Shown: positions 1 through 4,940 of the stretch, piece by piece
Position numbering within the stretch: the first letter of the stretch is position 1
How the letters are laid out: every line of letters starts with the position of its first letter
Origin: JBDRLV01 sp043812755
GTDB taxonomy: Bacteria; Patescibacteriota; Patescibacteriia; UBA9934; GWF2-40-263
NCBI GenBank assembly: GCA_043812755.1
Contig: JBDRLV010000048.1
Location: forward strand, 1-6,013
Reading direction: 5' to 3'
Length of the DNA stretch: 6,013 bases
The notes under the pieces: generated by a model
What the model was told of the DNA's origin: nothing
Seen by the model: the letters and a program-made list of their open reading frames with translations, nothing else
Database searches by the model: none
Program-made: the position numbers and the translations under genes

Positions 1-10
1 CTTGTTCAAT

Positions 11-57
11 CACCGGACGCCATAAATGGCAACCACCGGACGCCATAAATGGCGTCC
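11..57. repeat. Tandem palindromic repeat, two 20-bp copies
   Basis: The 20-bp unit CACCGGACGCCATAAATGGC occurs at 11-30 and again, identically, at 34-53 with a 3-bp spacer. The second copy extends into a near-perfect palindrome: GGACGCCAT (38-46) and ATGGCGTCC (49-57) are exact reverse complements. It looks like an intergenic palindromic repeat cut and partly duplicated at the window edge. Only two copies are visible and the spacer is too short for a CRISPR array. Confidence 0.75.
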
Positions 58-85
58 CTACTCTACCCCCCCCTCAACCCTCAAT

Positions 86-114
86 TTGACACGCTCCCCA
101 AAACCTGATAGAAT
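86..114 (+). promoter_or_regulatory. Sigma70-type promoter for the RNA region
   Basis: A perfect -35 box TTGACA (86-91) is followed after exactly 17 bp by TAGAAT (109-114), five of six matches to the -10 consensus. Transcription should start near 121. No credible protein start follows for about 400 bases, so the first product is expected to be a non-coding RNA or a long leader. Strength and spacing make this one of the two best promoters in the window. Confidence 0.8.
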
Positions 115-120
115 ACAATC

Positions 121-248
121 AGAATATGAATTTACAACAAACACAACTTCGTCGTTTTTGGATGTTAAGCGGTTCTGCAGACCGTTGCTTGTGCTTGTAA
201 ATTTCTTAAATTGACAATCGCAACAAACGGCCTGCAAGGGCCGTTTTT
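121..248 (+). ncRNA. Possible small RNA or upstream leader domain
   Basis: This segment runs from the predicted transcription start to a terminator-like hairpin. It has self-complementarity: AATTTACAA (129-137) with TTGTAAATT (195-203), continued across an internal loop by CACAA (142-146) with TTGTG (189-193), and a small hairpin CGGT (170-173) with ACCG (181-184). It could be a free-standing RNA of about 125 nt or the first domain of a longer RNA reaching 506. It matches no RNA family I know. The short reading frame across it has no ribosome site and no recognisable protein character. Confidence 0.4.
225..248 (+). terminator. Intrinsic terminator-like hairpin
   Basis: AAACGGCC (225-232) pairs perfectly with GGCCGTTT (239-246) around a 6-nt loop, followed by a run of five T (244-248). 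It would end a transcript from the promoter at 86-114, or partly attenuate it, because further RNA structure lies downstream with no obvious promoter of its own. It may alternatively be an internal stem of a single long RNA. Confidence 0.6.
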
Positions 249-255
249 ACATATC

Positions 256-506
256 TTGCAAATACACACACCAGTCAGAGAGGTTGCTTCGAAGACTCTC
301 TGGATCGTGCTTTTAGTGTGTATTTGCAATGATCCAGAAGGGCCTCTGAAACTCGATGAGATTTGCTTAAACGGGCTGTTGGACATCGCGAACCCTACAA
401 AATAGTAGGGAGAGCGTGGCCAACGGGTGCCCGTGCAAGCAAATATCGCGAGTTATCAGAGGTCCGTAGAGTCTTCTAAAGAGCCCCTCTTCCAGGGGCT
501 CTTTAG
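256..506 (+). ncRNA. Candidate structured RNA / 5' leader with pseudoknots
   Basis: About 250 nt without a credible protein gene folds almost end to end by eye. P1 is 14 perfect pairs, 256-269 with 316-329, enclosing a hairpin 276-282/296-302. P2 is a long arm: 340-349/456-465 (10 bp, one G-U), 350-355/449-454, 361-368/437-444, 371-376/429-434, 378-382/420-424, 387-389/414-416 and a tip 393-398/405-410. Below the tip a GAA/AGA internal loop (390-392/411-413) could form tandem sheared G-A pairs. Two additional perfect matches would be pseudoknots: 299-306 with 331-338 (8 bp) and 291-299 with 468-476 (9 bp). It ends in an intrinsic terminator (476-506), with a ribosome site and membrane-peptide gene next. 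I see no RNase P, tmRNA, SRP, T-box or group II domain V signature. It may be a riboswitch-like attenuator or a trans-acting RNA. All pairings are read by eye, without energy calculation. Confidence 0.6.
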
Positions 507-513
507 TTCTTTT
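476..513 (+). terminator. Strong intrinsic terminator before the membrane-peptide gene
   Basis: CTAAAGAGCCCCT (476-488) and AGGGGCTCTTTAG (494-506) form a perfect 13-bp stem with loop CTTCC, followed by the T-rich tail TTCTTTT (507-513). It ends only a few bases before the ribosome site at 515-521. Such placement is typical either of a leader attenuator controlling the next gene or of the 3' end of an independent RNA. Confidence 0.85.
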
Positions 514-527
514 CAAAGGAGTCAAAA

Positions 528-725
528 ATGCCCGAAGCTATTGGATATTTCATATATTTTAGCTCTGGCCAAACGGTAAATCCTAATGCCTCGCTTCTTG
601 TACTTACAATTGTGGCTCTGGTTACCGCTGTTGCTGGACTAATCGCAAAATATCTTTTGCCAAAAGGCAATAAAGTTGAGCAAAGCTCAACTTGTTCAAA
701 AGGAGAAAAAAATGATCAGCGTTGA
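528..725 (+). CDS. Small single-pass membrane protein, 65 aa, unknown function
   Basis: The ATG is preceded by AAAGGAG (515-521) at a 6-nt spacing, an excellent ribosome site. Residues 1-20 are a short polar/aromatic N-terminus. About 21-44 (from ASLLVL to AKYLL) form one hydrophobic membrane span, followed by a hydrophilic, lysine-rich tail that probably stays in the cytoplasm. No family is recognised. The last 14 nt overlap the start of the 429-aa gene, which suggests translational coupling and a shared role. The gene sits directly behind a structured RNA and terminator, so its expression may be attenuated. The strong ribosome site and precise overlap argue that it is a real gene despite its size. 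Confidence 0.72.
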   Translation: MPEAIGYFIYFSSGQTVNPNASLLVLTIVALVTAVAGLIAKYLLPKGNKVEQSSTCSKGEKNDQR

Positions 726-2001
726 TGAGATCATTCGATTCCAGGCACAGGTCATAGAACCTACTGCCAAATACTCAAAATACTCTCAACTGCTTGAACT
801 TCCGCAGTGGATGGGTCTTAGTGGCGCAGGAGTGCGCTGGCAAGACATGCCCCAAAATGAAGCTCAAGCGCTTGCAGACCTTCTTGGTCCAGCAGCATTA
901 AAAGTGGTGCGTGTGTCTCCACGGTTGCTTGAAGTACTCAAAACGCAAAAACCAATTGTTGTGGCCGGTGGTTCATGCCTGATCACAACAGCTGACGCAC
1001 ACAAGGTACTTGGCAACGGACACAACATTGGCCATGAAAAACTGATTGGCATGTTACCCAATCTGCCTCAGGCAGTTGACGCAATGCTTCCGATTACATG
1101 CGCTGACATTCATTTGGACATCCTCGAGGACTCACTTTTTTCTGAGGGTCGGCCTGAACTGCTTGCGTCTTTTCAAGCACAAGGCAAGCGCCATTTGAAT
1201 ACAGTTGAAAAGCTCTTGCGCCTTTTGAGAATCAATACAAAAATTGCGCCATGTTTTTTCTCAAGCGTTCGTGCAAAAGAAAAAACAGAAGAATTCTTTT
1301 ACTCTGACGCATTGCGTGGGCTTGGCCATATGTCTGCTGGTATTTCACGCAATCAAGTCTTGTGGAGTTTCACAGGCCACTGGGCAGACACTTTGCGCGA
1401 GTTTGGTGTGATCCCTGAGGATTCTATCTATATTGTTAACGAGCCATTTCACCACTTCACAGAAGCCATGAACCTAATCAATAACAAGGTCGGTGGTGAT
1501 ACATGGCGCTCAAACATGGTTGCTAAACGTTTCTTTGAACGCTACCCATATGGAGAAGGTCCAAACGCTGGTGTGCAAGGCGCGATCTGCTTTATGCCTT
1601 ACATGCAACCAGATGGGAACTTGGGGTTTGCAAAAACCACAACGCTTGAAACATGCAACCAGACAAACGCTCAAGAGTTTTTGGCAAAGCGTGAGCAATT
1701 GCTTTTGGACAAAAAGTTTTGCTCGCTCTATGACGACTGGCTCTATGCTGATGGAATCAACTGTTTGTATTTCATTCCAGAGTGCAGGCAAGCGCTGTTT
1801 GATATCAGTGAGTTTTGGAAGAATACGAATGAAGAGATTGAAAAGCGCAAACAGGCGCTTGGGCGAGCTCCAAAGTCTGAGCGCAAAGCAATCAATCATG
1901 AGTTTCGCGAATCTGACGAATTGCGCAAGCTTTGGCAACCCTCACATGAACTCCTTTTCGAGCATTTGTGTATGTTCATCAACTCTTTATTTTCAAGCTA
2001 A
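712..2001 (+). CDS. Protein of unknown function, 429 aa
   Basis: The start chosen is ATG 712, which has AAAGGAG (699-705) 6 nt upstream; a TTG start at 676 in the same frame is possible but lacks that support. The gene overlaps the end of the 65-aa membrane-protein gene and is probably co-translated with it. The product looks like a soluble globular protein. No signal peptide or membrane span is evident, the first ~370 residues are of mixed alpha/beta character, including a glycine-rich KPIVVAGGSC segment at about 80-89, and a highly charged, probably helical stretch lies at about 371-405. Cysteines are frequent. A GHNIGHEKL segment (103-111) faintly recalls the HIGH motif of class I tRNA synthetase-like nucleotidyltransferases, but no KMSKS partner or other supporting motif is seen, so I do not assign that function. 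I recognise no family. Codon use and composition look intact, with no frameshift. Confidence 0.85.
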   Translation: MISVDEIIRFQAQVIEPTAKYSKYSQLLELPQWMGLSGAGVRWQDMPQNEAQALADLLGPAALKVVRVSPRLLEVLKTQKPIVVAGGSCLITTADAHKVLGNGHNIGHEKLIGMLPNLPQAVDAMLPITCADIHLDILEDSLFSEGRPELLASFQAQGKRHLNTVEKLLRLLRINTKIAPCFFSSVRAKEKTEEFFYSDALRGLGHMSAGISRNQVLWSFTGHWADTLREFGVIPEDSIYIVNEPFHHFTEAMNLINNKVGGDTWRSNMVAKRFFERYPYGEGPNAGVQGAICFMPYMQPDGNLGFAKTTTLETCNQTNAQEFLAKREQLLLDKKFCSLYDDWLYADGINCLYFIPECRQALFDISEFWKNTNEEIEKRKQALGRAPKSERKAINHEFRESDELRKLWQPSHELLFEHLCMFINSLFSS

Positions 2002-2004
2002 CTC

Positions 2005-2040
2005 AATCTGCTGGGGCGATACTTATCGTCCTGGCAGATT
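2005..2040. other. Strong intergenic stem-loop
   Basis: AATCTGC (2005-2011) pairs with GCAGATT (2034-2040), and inside it GGGCGATA (2014-2021) pairs with TATCGTCC (2024-2031, one G-U), separated by a TG/TG mismatch. It begins 4 bases after the stop codon of the 429-aa gene. The following sequence is AT-rich (ATTATTATTAA) rather than a T run, so it is a poor intrinsic terminator. It may protect the 3' end of the upstream message or be a small palindromic repeat. Confidence 0.55.
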
Positions 2041-2054
2041 ATTATTAACACACA

Positions 2055-2142
2055 TGTCATTGCGAGGCCAAAGACCGAAGCAATATTCTTGATCTAGAGG
2101 ATTGCTTCGTTGGCCAGCTTCGCTGACCTCCTCGCAATGACA
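2055..2142. repeat. 88-bp palindromic repeat (TGTCATTGCGAGG family)
   Basis: The ends TGTCATTGCGAGG (2055-2067) and CCTCGCAATGACA (2130-2142) are exact 13-bp inverted repeats. An inner pair, CGAAGCAAT (2076-2084) and ATTGCTTCG (2101-2109), adds 9 bp, and GGCCAA (2066-2071) matches TTGGCC (2110-2115). I recognise this TGTCATTGCGAGG...CCTCGCAATGACA arrangement as a repeat type found dispersed in several unrelated bacterial genomes, though I cannot name the family. It has no coding capacity and could be a non-autonomous mobile element. Its right end contains the ATG at 2137, in frame with the DUF917 gene. Confidence 0.85.
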
Positions 2143-2154
2143 GAAAACAAATAT

Positions 2155-3228
2155 ATGTACACACTAACCCCAACTACAATCAATCAAATGCTCTTGGGTG
2201 CAACCCTCCTTGCAACCGGAGGTGGATGCACGCTTGAGAGCAAACAAAAGGCAATGCAAGAACTGCCCTGCTCTTCTATTTCAATATTAGAAAAAGCAGA
2301 TCTAAAACCAGAGCAAATGATCTGCACAGTGTATGGCGTTGGGCCTGCATCAAAAAAAGAACATGACTTTACTAAAATGATACAAATGGGTGCAGCAACA
2401 GTACAAGAATACACATATGGAAAACTGGTTGGATTCTTTTTAGGCGAGCTTGGCGCTGAACAGCTCGCGTTTCAAGCTGCAGTAGCATCAGGACTGTCTG
2501 TAATTGATGCAGATGGAACAGGCGGACGCGCAGTGCCTGAGATTGTCCAAGACATGTTTGTGCTTCAAGGTAAATCCACTTTGCCAGCTTTTGTAGTTGG
2601 CTCAGAAGGAATTATTACAACAATGATAAATAAGTCTGCTGAAGAAGTTGAAGCGCAGGTACGAAGGATTGTTAAGCAGGCAGGTTCACCAGTGCTTGTG
2701 TTTGATCATATTATTCCTGCATCAGAGATCGATCTGCTCAATGTTGGGAGTATTAAGGAATCGATTCGGATTGGAAGTCTGTTACAAACAGGCGGCTTGG
2801 TAGCCGCGGGCTTCAGCCCGCGCTTAAAACGCAGCCTCCCACCTTCGCCAAGGCTTCGGTGGGCAGGAAAGGCTACGGCTACCGAATCAAAATCAGGAAT
2901 CAACACAGTTGCAACCGGAAGAATTTGCACTGTTGATCTTGATCCTGCTGACGACTTCCTAAACATCAGCGCAACTATCACAAACGATTCAGACACATAC
3001 ACCCTGCTTGGAAAAAACGAACTGCTTGTACTGAAAAAAAATAACAAAAGCATTATCACATGCCCTGATTTAATTATGCTTATTGATCAGAATGGAAATC
3101 CGATTCACAATTCCAAACTTGATGAGTATCAGGGCCAACCAGTCACGATCCTGACCAAATCAGCAATACCTCAATGGCAAACTCCAATTGGCAAAAAGCT
3201 TTTCGGCCCTGAAAGATTTGGATTATAA
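2155..3228 (+). CDS. DUF917 / S-methyl-thiohydantoin desulfurase-like protein with in-frame repeat insertion
   Basis: Family features are clear. Near the N-terminus is GATLLATGGGC (residues 15-25 of a 357-aa reading), the typical glycine-rich motif of the S-Me-THD N-terminal domain. VIDADGTGGRAVPE begins near residue 116, and the C-terminal domain carries NELLVL, PDLI (about 304) and a closing GPERFG. Family members often accompany hydantoinase-type amidohydrolases and are thought to act on thiohydantoin or hydantoin-like compounds; no such partner is visible here. Residues 215-244 are encoded by a palindromic repeat (2797-2886) and are foreign to the family. They fall in the linker between the two domains, so the protein may still fold. 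The start is uncertain: ATG 2155 best fits the domain edge, ATG 2137 and TTG 2110 lie inside the upstream repeat, and none has a ribosome site. The gene probably belongs to the same transcript as the 429-aa gene. Family assignment is firm; activity is not. Confidence 0.85.
   Translation: MYTLTPTTINQMLLGATLLATGGGCTLESKQKAMQELPCSSISILEKADLKPEQMICTVYGVGPASKKEHDFTKMIQMGAATVQEYTYGKLVGFFLGELGAEQLAFQAAVASGLSVIDADGTGGRAVPEIVQDMFVLQGKSTLPAFVVGSEGIITTMINKSAEEVEAQVRRIVKQAGSPVLVFDHIIPASEIDLLNVGSIKESIRIGSLLQTGGLVAAGFSPRLKRSLPPSPRLRWAGKATATESKSGINTVATGRICTVDLDPADDFLNISATITNDSDTYTLLGKNELLVLKKNNKSIITCPDLIMLIDQNGNPIHNSKLDEYQGQPVTILTKSAIPQWQTPIGKKLFGPERFGL
2797..2886. repeat. 90-bp palindromic element inserted in frame in the DUF917 gene
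   Basis: GGTAGCCG (2799-2806) and CGGCTACC (2876-2883) are exact inverted ends. Inside are two hairpins: CGCGGGC (2805-2811) with GCCCGCG (2816-2822) around TTCA, and CCCACC (2838-2843) with GGTGGG (2858-2863) containing an inner GCC-AA-GGC. The GTAGCCGCGGGCTTCAGCCC and TTCGCCAAGGCTTCGG strings are of the kind seen in dispersed intergenic repeats. Here the whole element is read in frame without a stop as 30 residues, rich in Pro, Arg, Ser and Ala, unlike the surrounding protein. The local base composition is much more GC-rich than the flanks. Confidence 0.85.
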
Positions 3229-3254
3229 AACACCTCAGTTGCCTGAGGTGTTTT
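3227..3254. terminator. Bidirectional intrinsic terminator
   Basis: AAAACACCTCAG (3227-3238) pairs perfectly with CTGAGGTGTTTT (3243-3254) around a TTGC loop. With A-rich and T-rich sides it can end transcription of both convergent genes: the DUF917 gene on the plus strand, whose stop codon overlaps the stem, and the small minus-strand gene ending at 3270. Confidence 0.9.
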
Positions 3255-3269
3255 GATTTGAATTTCTTC

Positions 3270-3626
3270 TTAAGCAGCTTCCTGAGCATACTTTTCGGCC
3301 TCGGTCTGAATCCATTTCTTTGCCTCATCAATATCTTTGAACACTTTAGTGCCTGCAATTTTCTGAAGCCATGGCTCCTTTGGCAATGGTTCAAAATTAA
3401 CACCTACACCCCTTTGACCATCTGCAGTCCAAAAATTAACTTTTGTATCCCCTAGTGAAGGATGTATGTCTTGAGCCTGAAGAGACTCAGTTGGCAATGG
3501 GCCTTCAACTTGAACATCCCACATACCAGCTTTTGTTGTTTCTCCAGTAGGACCTCTTTTTGCATTTCTTATAATCTCATCAAAACTTGAAAGAGGCATA
3601 AACTCCTCACCATCTACCATTCGCAT
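3270..3626 (-). CDS. Small soluble protein of unknown function, up to 118 aa
   Basis: The product is charged and hydrophilic with no signal peptide or membrane span. It has a central beta-like part (WDVQVEG, KVNFWTADG, VGVNFEPLP) and an amphipathic, lysine- and alanine-rich C-terminal helix (about residues 94-118, from FKDIDEAKKW). No family is recognised. The start is ambiguous. ATG at 3626 gives 118 aa, but a TATAAT box at 3635-3630 would place the transcript start near 3623. ATG 3620 would then be almost leaderless, and ATG 3599 (109 aa) has GAGGAG just upstream, at a rather short 3-nt gap. The outermost start is listed as the limit. The gene is divergent from pgpA and convergent with the DUF917 gene, sharing the terminator at 3227-3254. 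Confidence 0.65.
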   Translation of the reverse strand: MRMVDGEEFMPLSSFDEIIRNAKRGPTGETTKAGMWDVQVEGPLPTESLQAQDIHPSLGDTKVNFWTADGQRGVGVNFEPLPKEPWLQKIAGTKVFKDIDEAKKWIQTEAEKYAQEAA

Positions 3627-3629
3627 AAT

Positions 3630-3657
3630 ATTATATTTTAATTTTTACAATACAATA
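3630..3657 (-). promoter_or_regulatory. Probable promoter for the minus-strand 118-aa gene
   Basis: On the minus strand a perfect -10 box TATAAT lies at 3635-3630. A weak -35 such as TATTGT (3657-3652) lies 16 bp upstream in AT-rich DNA. The predicted start near 3623 falls just inside the longest reading frame, which favours an internal start codon or a leaderless message. Confidence 0.45.
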
Positions 3658-3676
3658 TTAACTCATTATCGATCGC

Positions 3677-3704
3677 TTGACAAATCCCCAAATTCATATA
3701 CATT
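3677..3704 (+). promoter_or_regulatory. Promoter of the pgpA gene
   Basis: A perfect TTGACA (3677-3682) is followed after 16 bp by TACATT (3699-3704, four of six). The transcript would start near 3711, leaving a short leader that contains the ribosome site at 3721-3730. The -10 box is not unique; TACAAT at 3704-3709 is a better match but too far from the -35. Confidence 0.6.
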
Positions 3705-3733
3705 ACAATAACCACACAAGAAAGGAGGAGCAC

Positions 3734-4318
3734 ATGAGCCCTTTGAAAAAAATATTTGGTGCGCTGTGCATGTTCATATGCACTACTGGCATGAGTGGCA
3801 TGCTCCCTATGCTTTTTGGTAAGCGAGGGATTGGTGCAGGAACCATCTCAAGCATTCTGACAACTGTTGTTCTGATTGAGCTTTACGACCAACAACTGCA
3901 TTTTCTGGTCATACTTGGGTTGGTTGTCATCTCACTGATAGTTGGCACTGTTGCCACAAAGTATGGTGAGCAGTTTATTCTAGAGCACTGGGGCCCAGGC
4001 AAACGCCATACTGGCGAAACTGTTGAGCATGACCTCAATGAGGCCAATATCGACGAGGTTCACGGCATGCTTGTTGCTGTACTGCCAATCTACTTTATTG
4101 CTCGTCCATTTGAACAATTCATAGTTCTCCACATAATCGCGCTTGTCATGTTCCGAATCTTTGATGTTCTAAAACCTGGCCCCATCAAGTGGGTTGAAGA
4201 CAATGTTGGTAAATGGCTTGGCGAGCCTGCTGCTGTAATGCTTGATGACACTGCAGCTGGGTTGGCATCTGCCTGTCTTGTTTACTTCGCTGGCAGATAC
4301 ATACAGCTATTCTTATAA
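3734..4318 (+). CDS. pgpA: Phosphatidylglycerophosphatase A (PgpA)
   Basis: PgpA is a membrane-bound, Mg-dependent phosphatase that removes phosphate from phosphatidylglycerophosphate to give phosphatidylglycerol. The 194-aa product is slightly longer than typical members (about 150-180 aa). Family marks are present in order: a glycine-rich N-terminal GAGTISS (34-40), standing for the usual PGTxGS; IDEVHGM (106-112); FRIFDVLKPGPIKW (140-153); and LDDTAAG (170-176), so the conserved acidic residues are all there. Hydrophobic spans lie around 41-74, 112-143 and 174-194. The start is ATG 3734, preceded by the very strong ribosome site AAAGGAGGAG (3721-3730). An upstream extension in the same frame is rejected because it begins inside the -35 box. 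The gene has its own promoter and terminator and stands alone. A mildly extended linker (about 84-105) before the IDE motif is unusual but not disruptive. Confidence 0.9.
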   Translation: MSPLKKIFGALCMFICTTGMSGMLPMLFGKRGIGAGTISSILTTVVLIELYDQQLHFLVILGLVVISLIVGTVATKYGEQFILEHWGPGKRHTGETVEHDLNEANIDEVHGMLVAVLPIYFIARPFEQFIVLHIIALVMFRIFDVLKPGPIKWVEDNVGKWLGEPAAVMLDDTAAGLASACLVYFAGRYIQLFL

Positions 4319-4345
4319 CCTTTGACTCACGTTAGGGGTTTTTTT
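4317..4345 (+). terminator. Intrinsic terminator of pgpA
   Basis: AACCTTTGAC (4317-4326) pairs with GTTAGGGGTT (4331-4340), with some G-U pairs, around loop TCAC, followed by seven T (4339-4345). The stem begins within the TAA stop codon of pgpA. Confidence 0.8.
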
Positions 4346-4364
4346 ATTGCGAACAGGTAGAGTA

Positions 4365-4393
4365 TTGACAAAAGGCCATTATTGTAGTATTAT
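4365..4393 (+). promoter_or_regulatory. Strong sigma70-type promoter of the SPFH-like pair
   Basis: TTGACA (4365-4370), a 17-bp spacer and TATTAT (4388-4393, five of six) make a near-ideal promoter. The transcript would start near 4400, giving a leader of about 43 nt that carries the ribosome site AGAGGAGGAG (4431-4440). It lies just after the pgpA terminator, so the two genes downstream are an independent unit. Confidence 0.85.
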
Positions 4394-4442
4394 TTTTCGT
4401 TGGAGATCATTCCAGCTATGTTCCTTACAAAGAGGAGGAGAC

Positions 4443-4940
4443 ATGTTTGGCGTAAGTAAATGGATTGTATACCCCACCATGGGGTTTGTGGCTTTGCTGT
4501 TTGTGGCGCTCACCATCCGGGTCATGGTCTTCAACTACGTTGAAGTCCATGAGTTTGGCTACACGTTCAATGCCCTGACTGGAGAGGCAAAGCCGATTGA
4601 GCACAACGGCTATATTGCCACGCCTCCACTTCTCGTGAGCGTCTACATGATTGACACTCGCCCTGTGCAGGTGTGCATCACAGCAAATCTCAGCAGTACC
4701 AGTGGCACTGGAAACACAGAGCGTACCCTCAACTGCAAGTTGGTTCGATTCAAGCCTGAAGGCTTCAAGACATGGCTTGAGTACCAAGGTAGTGGTGACT
4801 ACAATGGGATCAATTTGCAAAGTGTCCTTAAGGCATACGCCTACGAGGACGCTGGGCGCAATTACGACTTCCTAGAAGAGATCATCGAAATGAATGCGCA
4901 GCAAAATCGACCAGAGCCTGTGTCTGAGCCCACACCATGA
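4443..4940 (+). CDS. Membrane-anchored SPFH/band-7-like small protein A, 165 aa
   Basis: ATG 4443 follows a strong ribosome site, AGAGGAGGAG (4431-4440); a longer frame reaching back to 4347 would cross the promoter and is rejected. Residues 8-30 form one N-terminal membrane anchor. Residues 33-80 resemble the beginning of an SPFH (stomatin/prohibitin/band 7) domain: a VHEFGYTFNALTG strand, then GYIATPP and a YMIDTRPVQVCIT strand. Unlike ordinary SPFH proteins (usually 250 aa or more), it ends soon after and lacks the long coiled coil. Shared with its neighbour are the blocks RPxxxCIT, NCKLVxF (97-103), PxxFK and a C-terminal YxFLxE; two conserved cysteines (78 and 98) may pair. The tail is acidic and proline-rich. 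It overlaps the next gene by the ATGA at 4937-4940, implying coupled, perhaps hetero-oligomeric, products. The SPFH link is an inference from pattern, not a firm family call. Confidence 0.8.
   Translation: MFGVSKWIVYPTMGFVALLFVALTIRVMVFNYVEVHEFGYTFNALTGEAKPIEHNGYIATPPLLVSVYMIDTRPVQVCITANLSSTSGTGNTERTLNCKLVRFKPEGFKTWLEYQGSGDYNGINLQSVLKAYAYEDAGRNYDFLEEIIEMNAQQNRPEPVSEPTP

Noticed and set aside
11..53. Possible CRISPR array
   Set aside because: There are only two 20-bp copies with a 3-bp spacer, and no cas genes.
211..216. TTGACA as a second promoter for the structured RNA
   Set aside because: No acceptable -10 box occurs 15-19 bp downstream; the nearest AT-rich candidate is about 31 bp away.
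26..405. Short reading frames of 62-73 aa on both strands across the left region
   Set aside because: They lack ribosome sites, have no protein-like composition, cross the promoter or terminator hairpins, and coincide with extensive RNA base pairing.
121..506. Known large RNAs: RNase P, tmRNA, SRP RNA, T-box, group II intron domain V
   Set aside because: The conserved strings expected for each, such as the tRNA-like 3' end of tmRNA, the GGAAGGAAGCAGC-type SRP loop or the T-box sequence, were looked for by eye and not found.
1018..1044. HIGH-like motif (HNIGH) suggesting a tRNA synthetase-like nucleotidyltransferase in the 429-aa protein
   Set aside because: The match is short, the first histidine of HIGH is replaced, it sits far from the N-terminus, and no second motif was found.
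1493..2092. 199-aa plus-strand and 142-aa minus-strand open frames over the 429-aa gene
   Set aside because: They are shadows of a convincing gene in other frames, with no ribosome site and no family resemblance.
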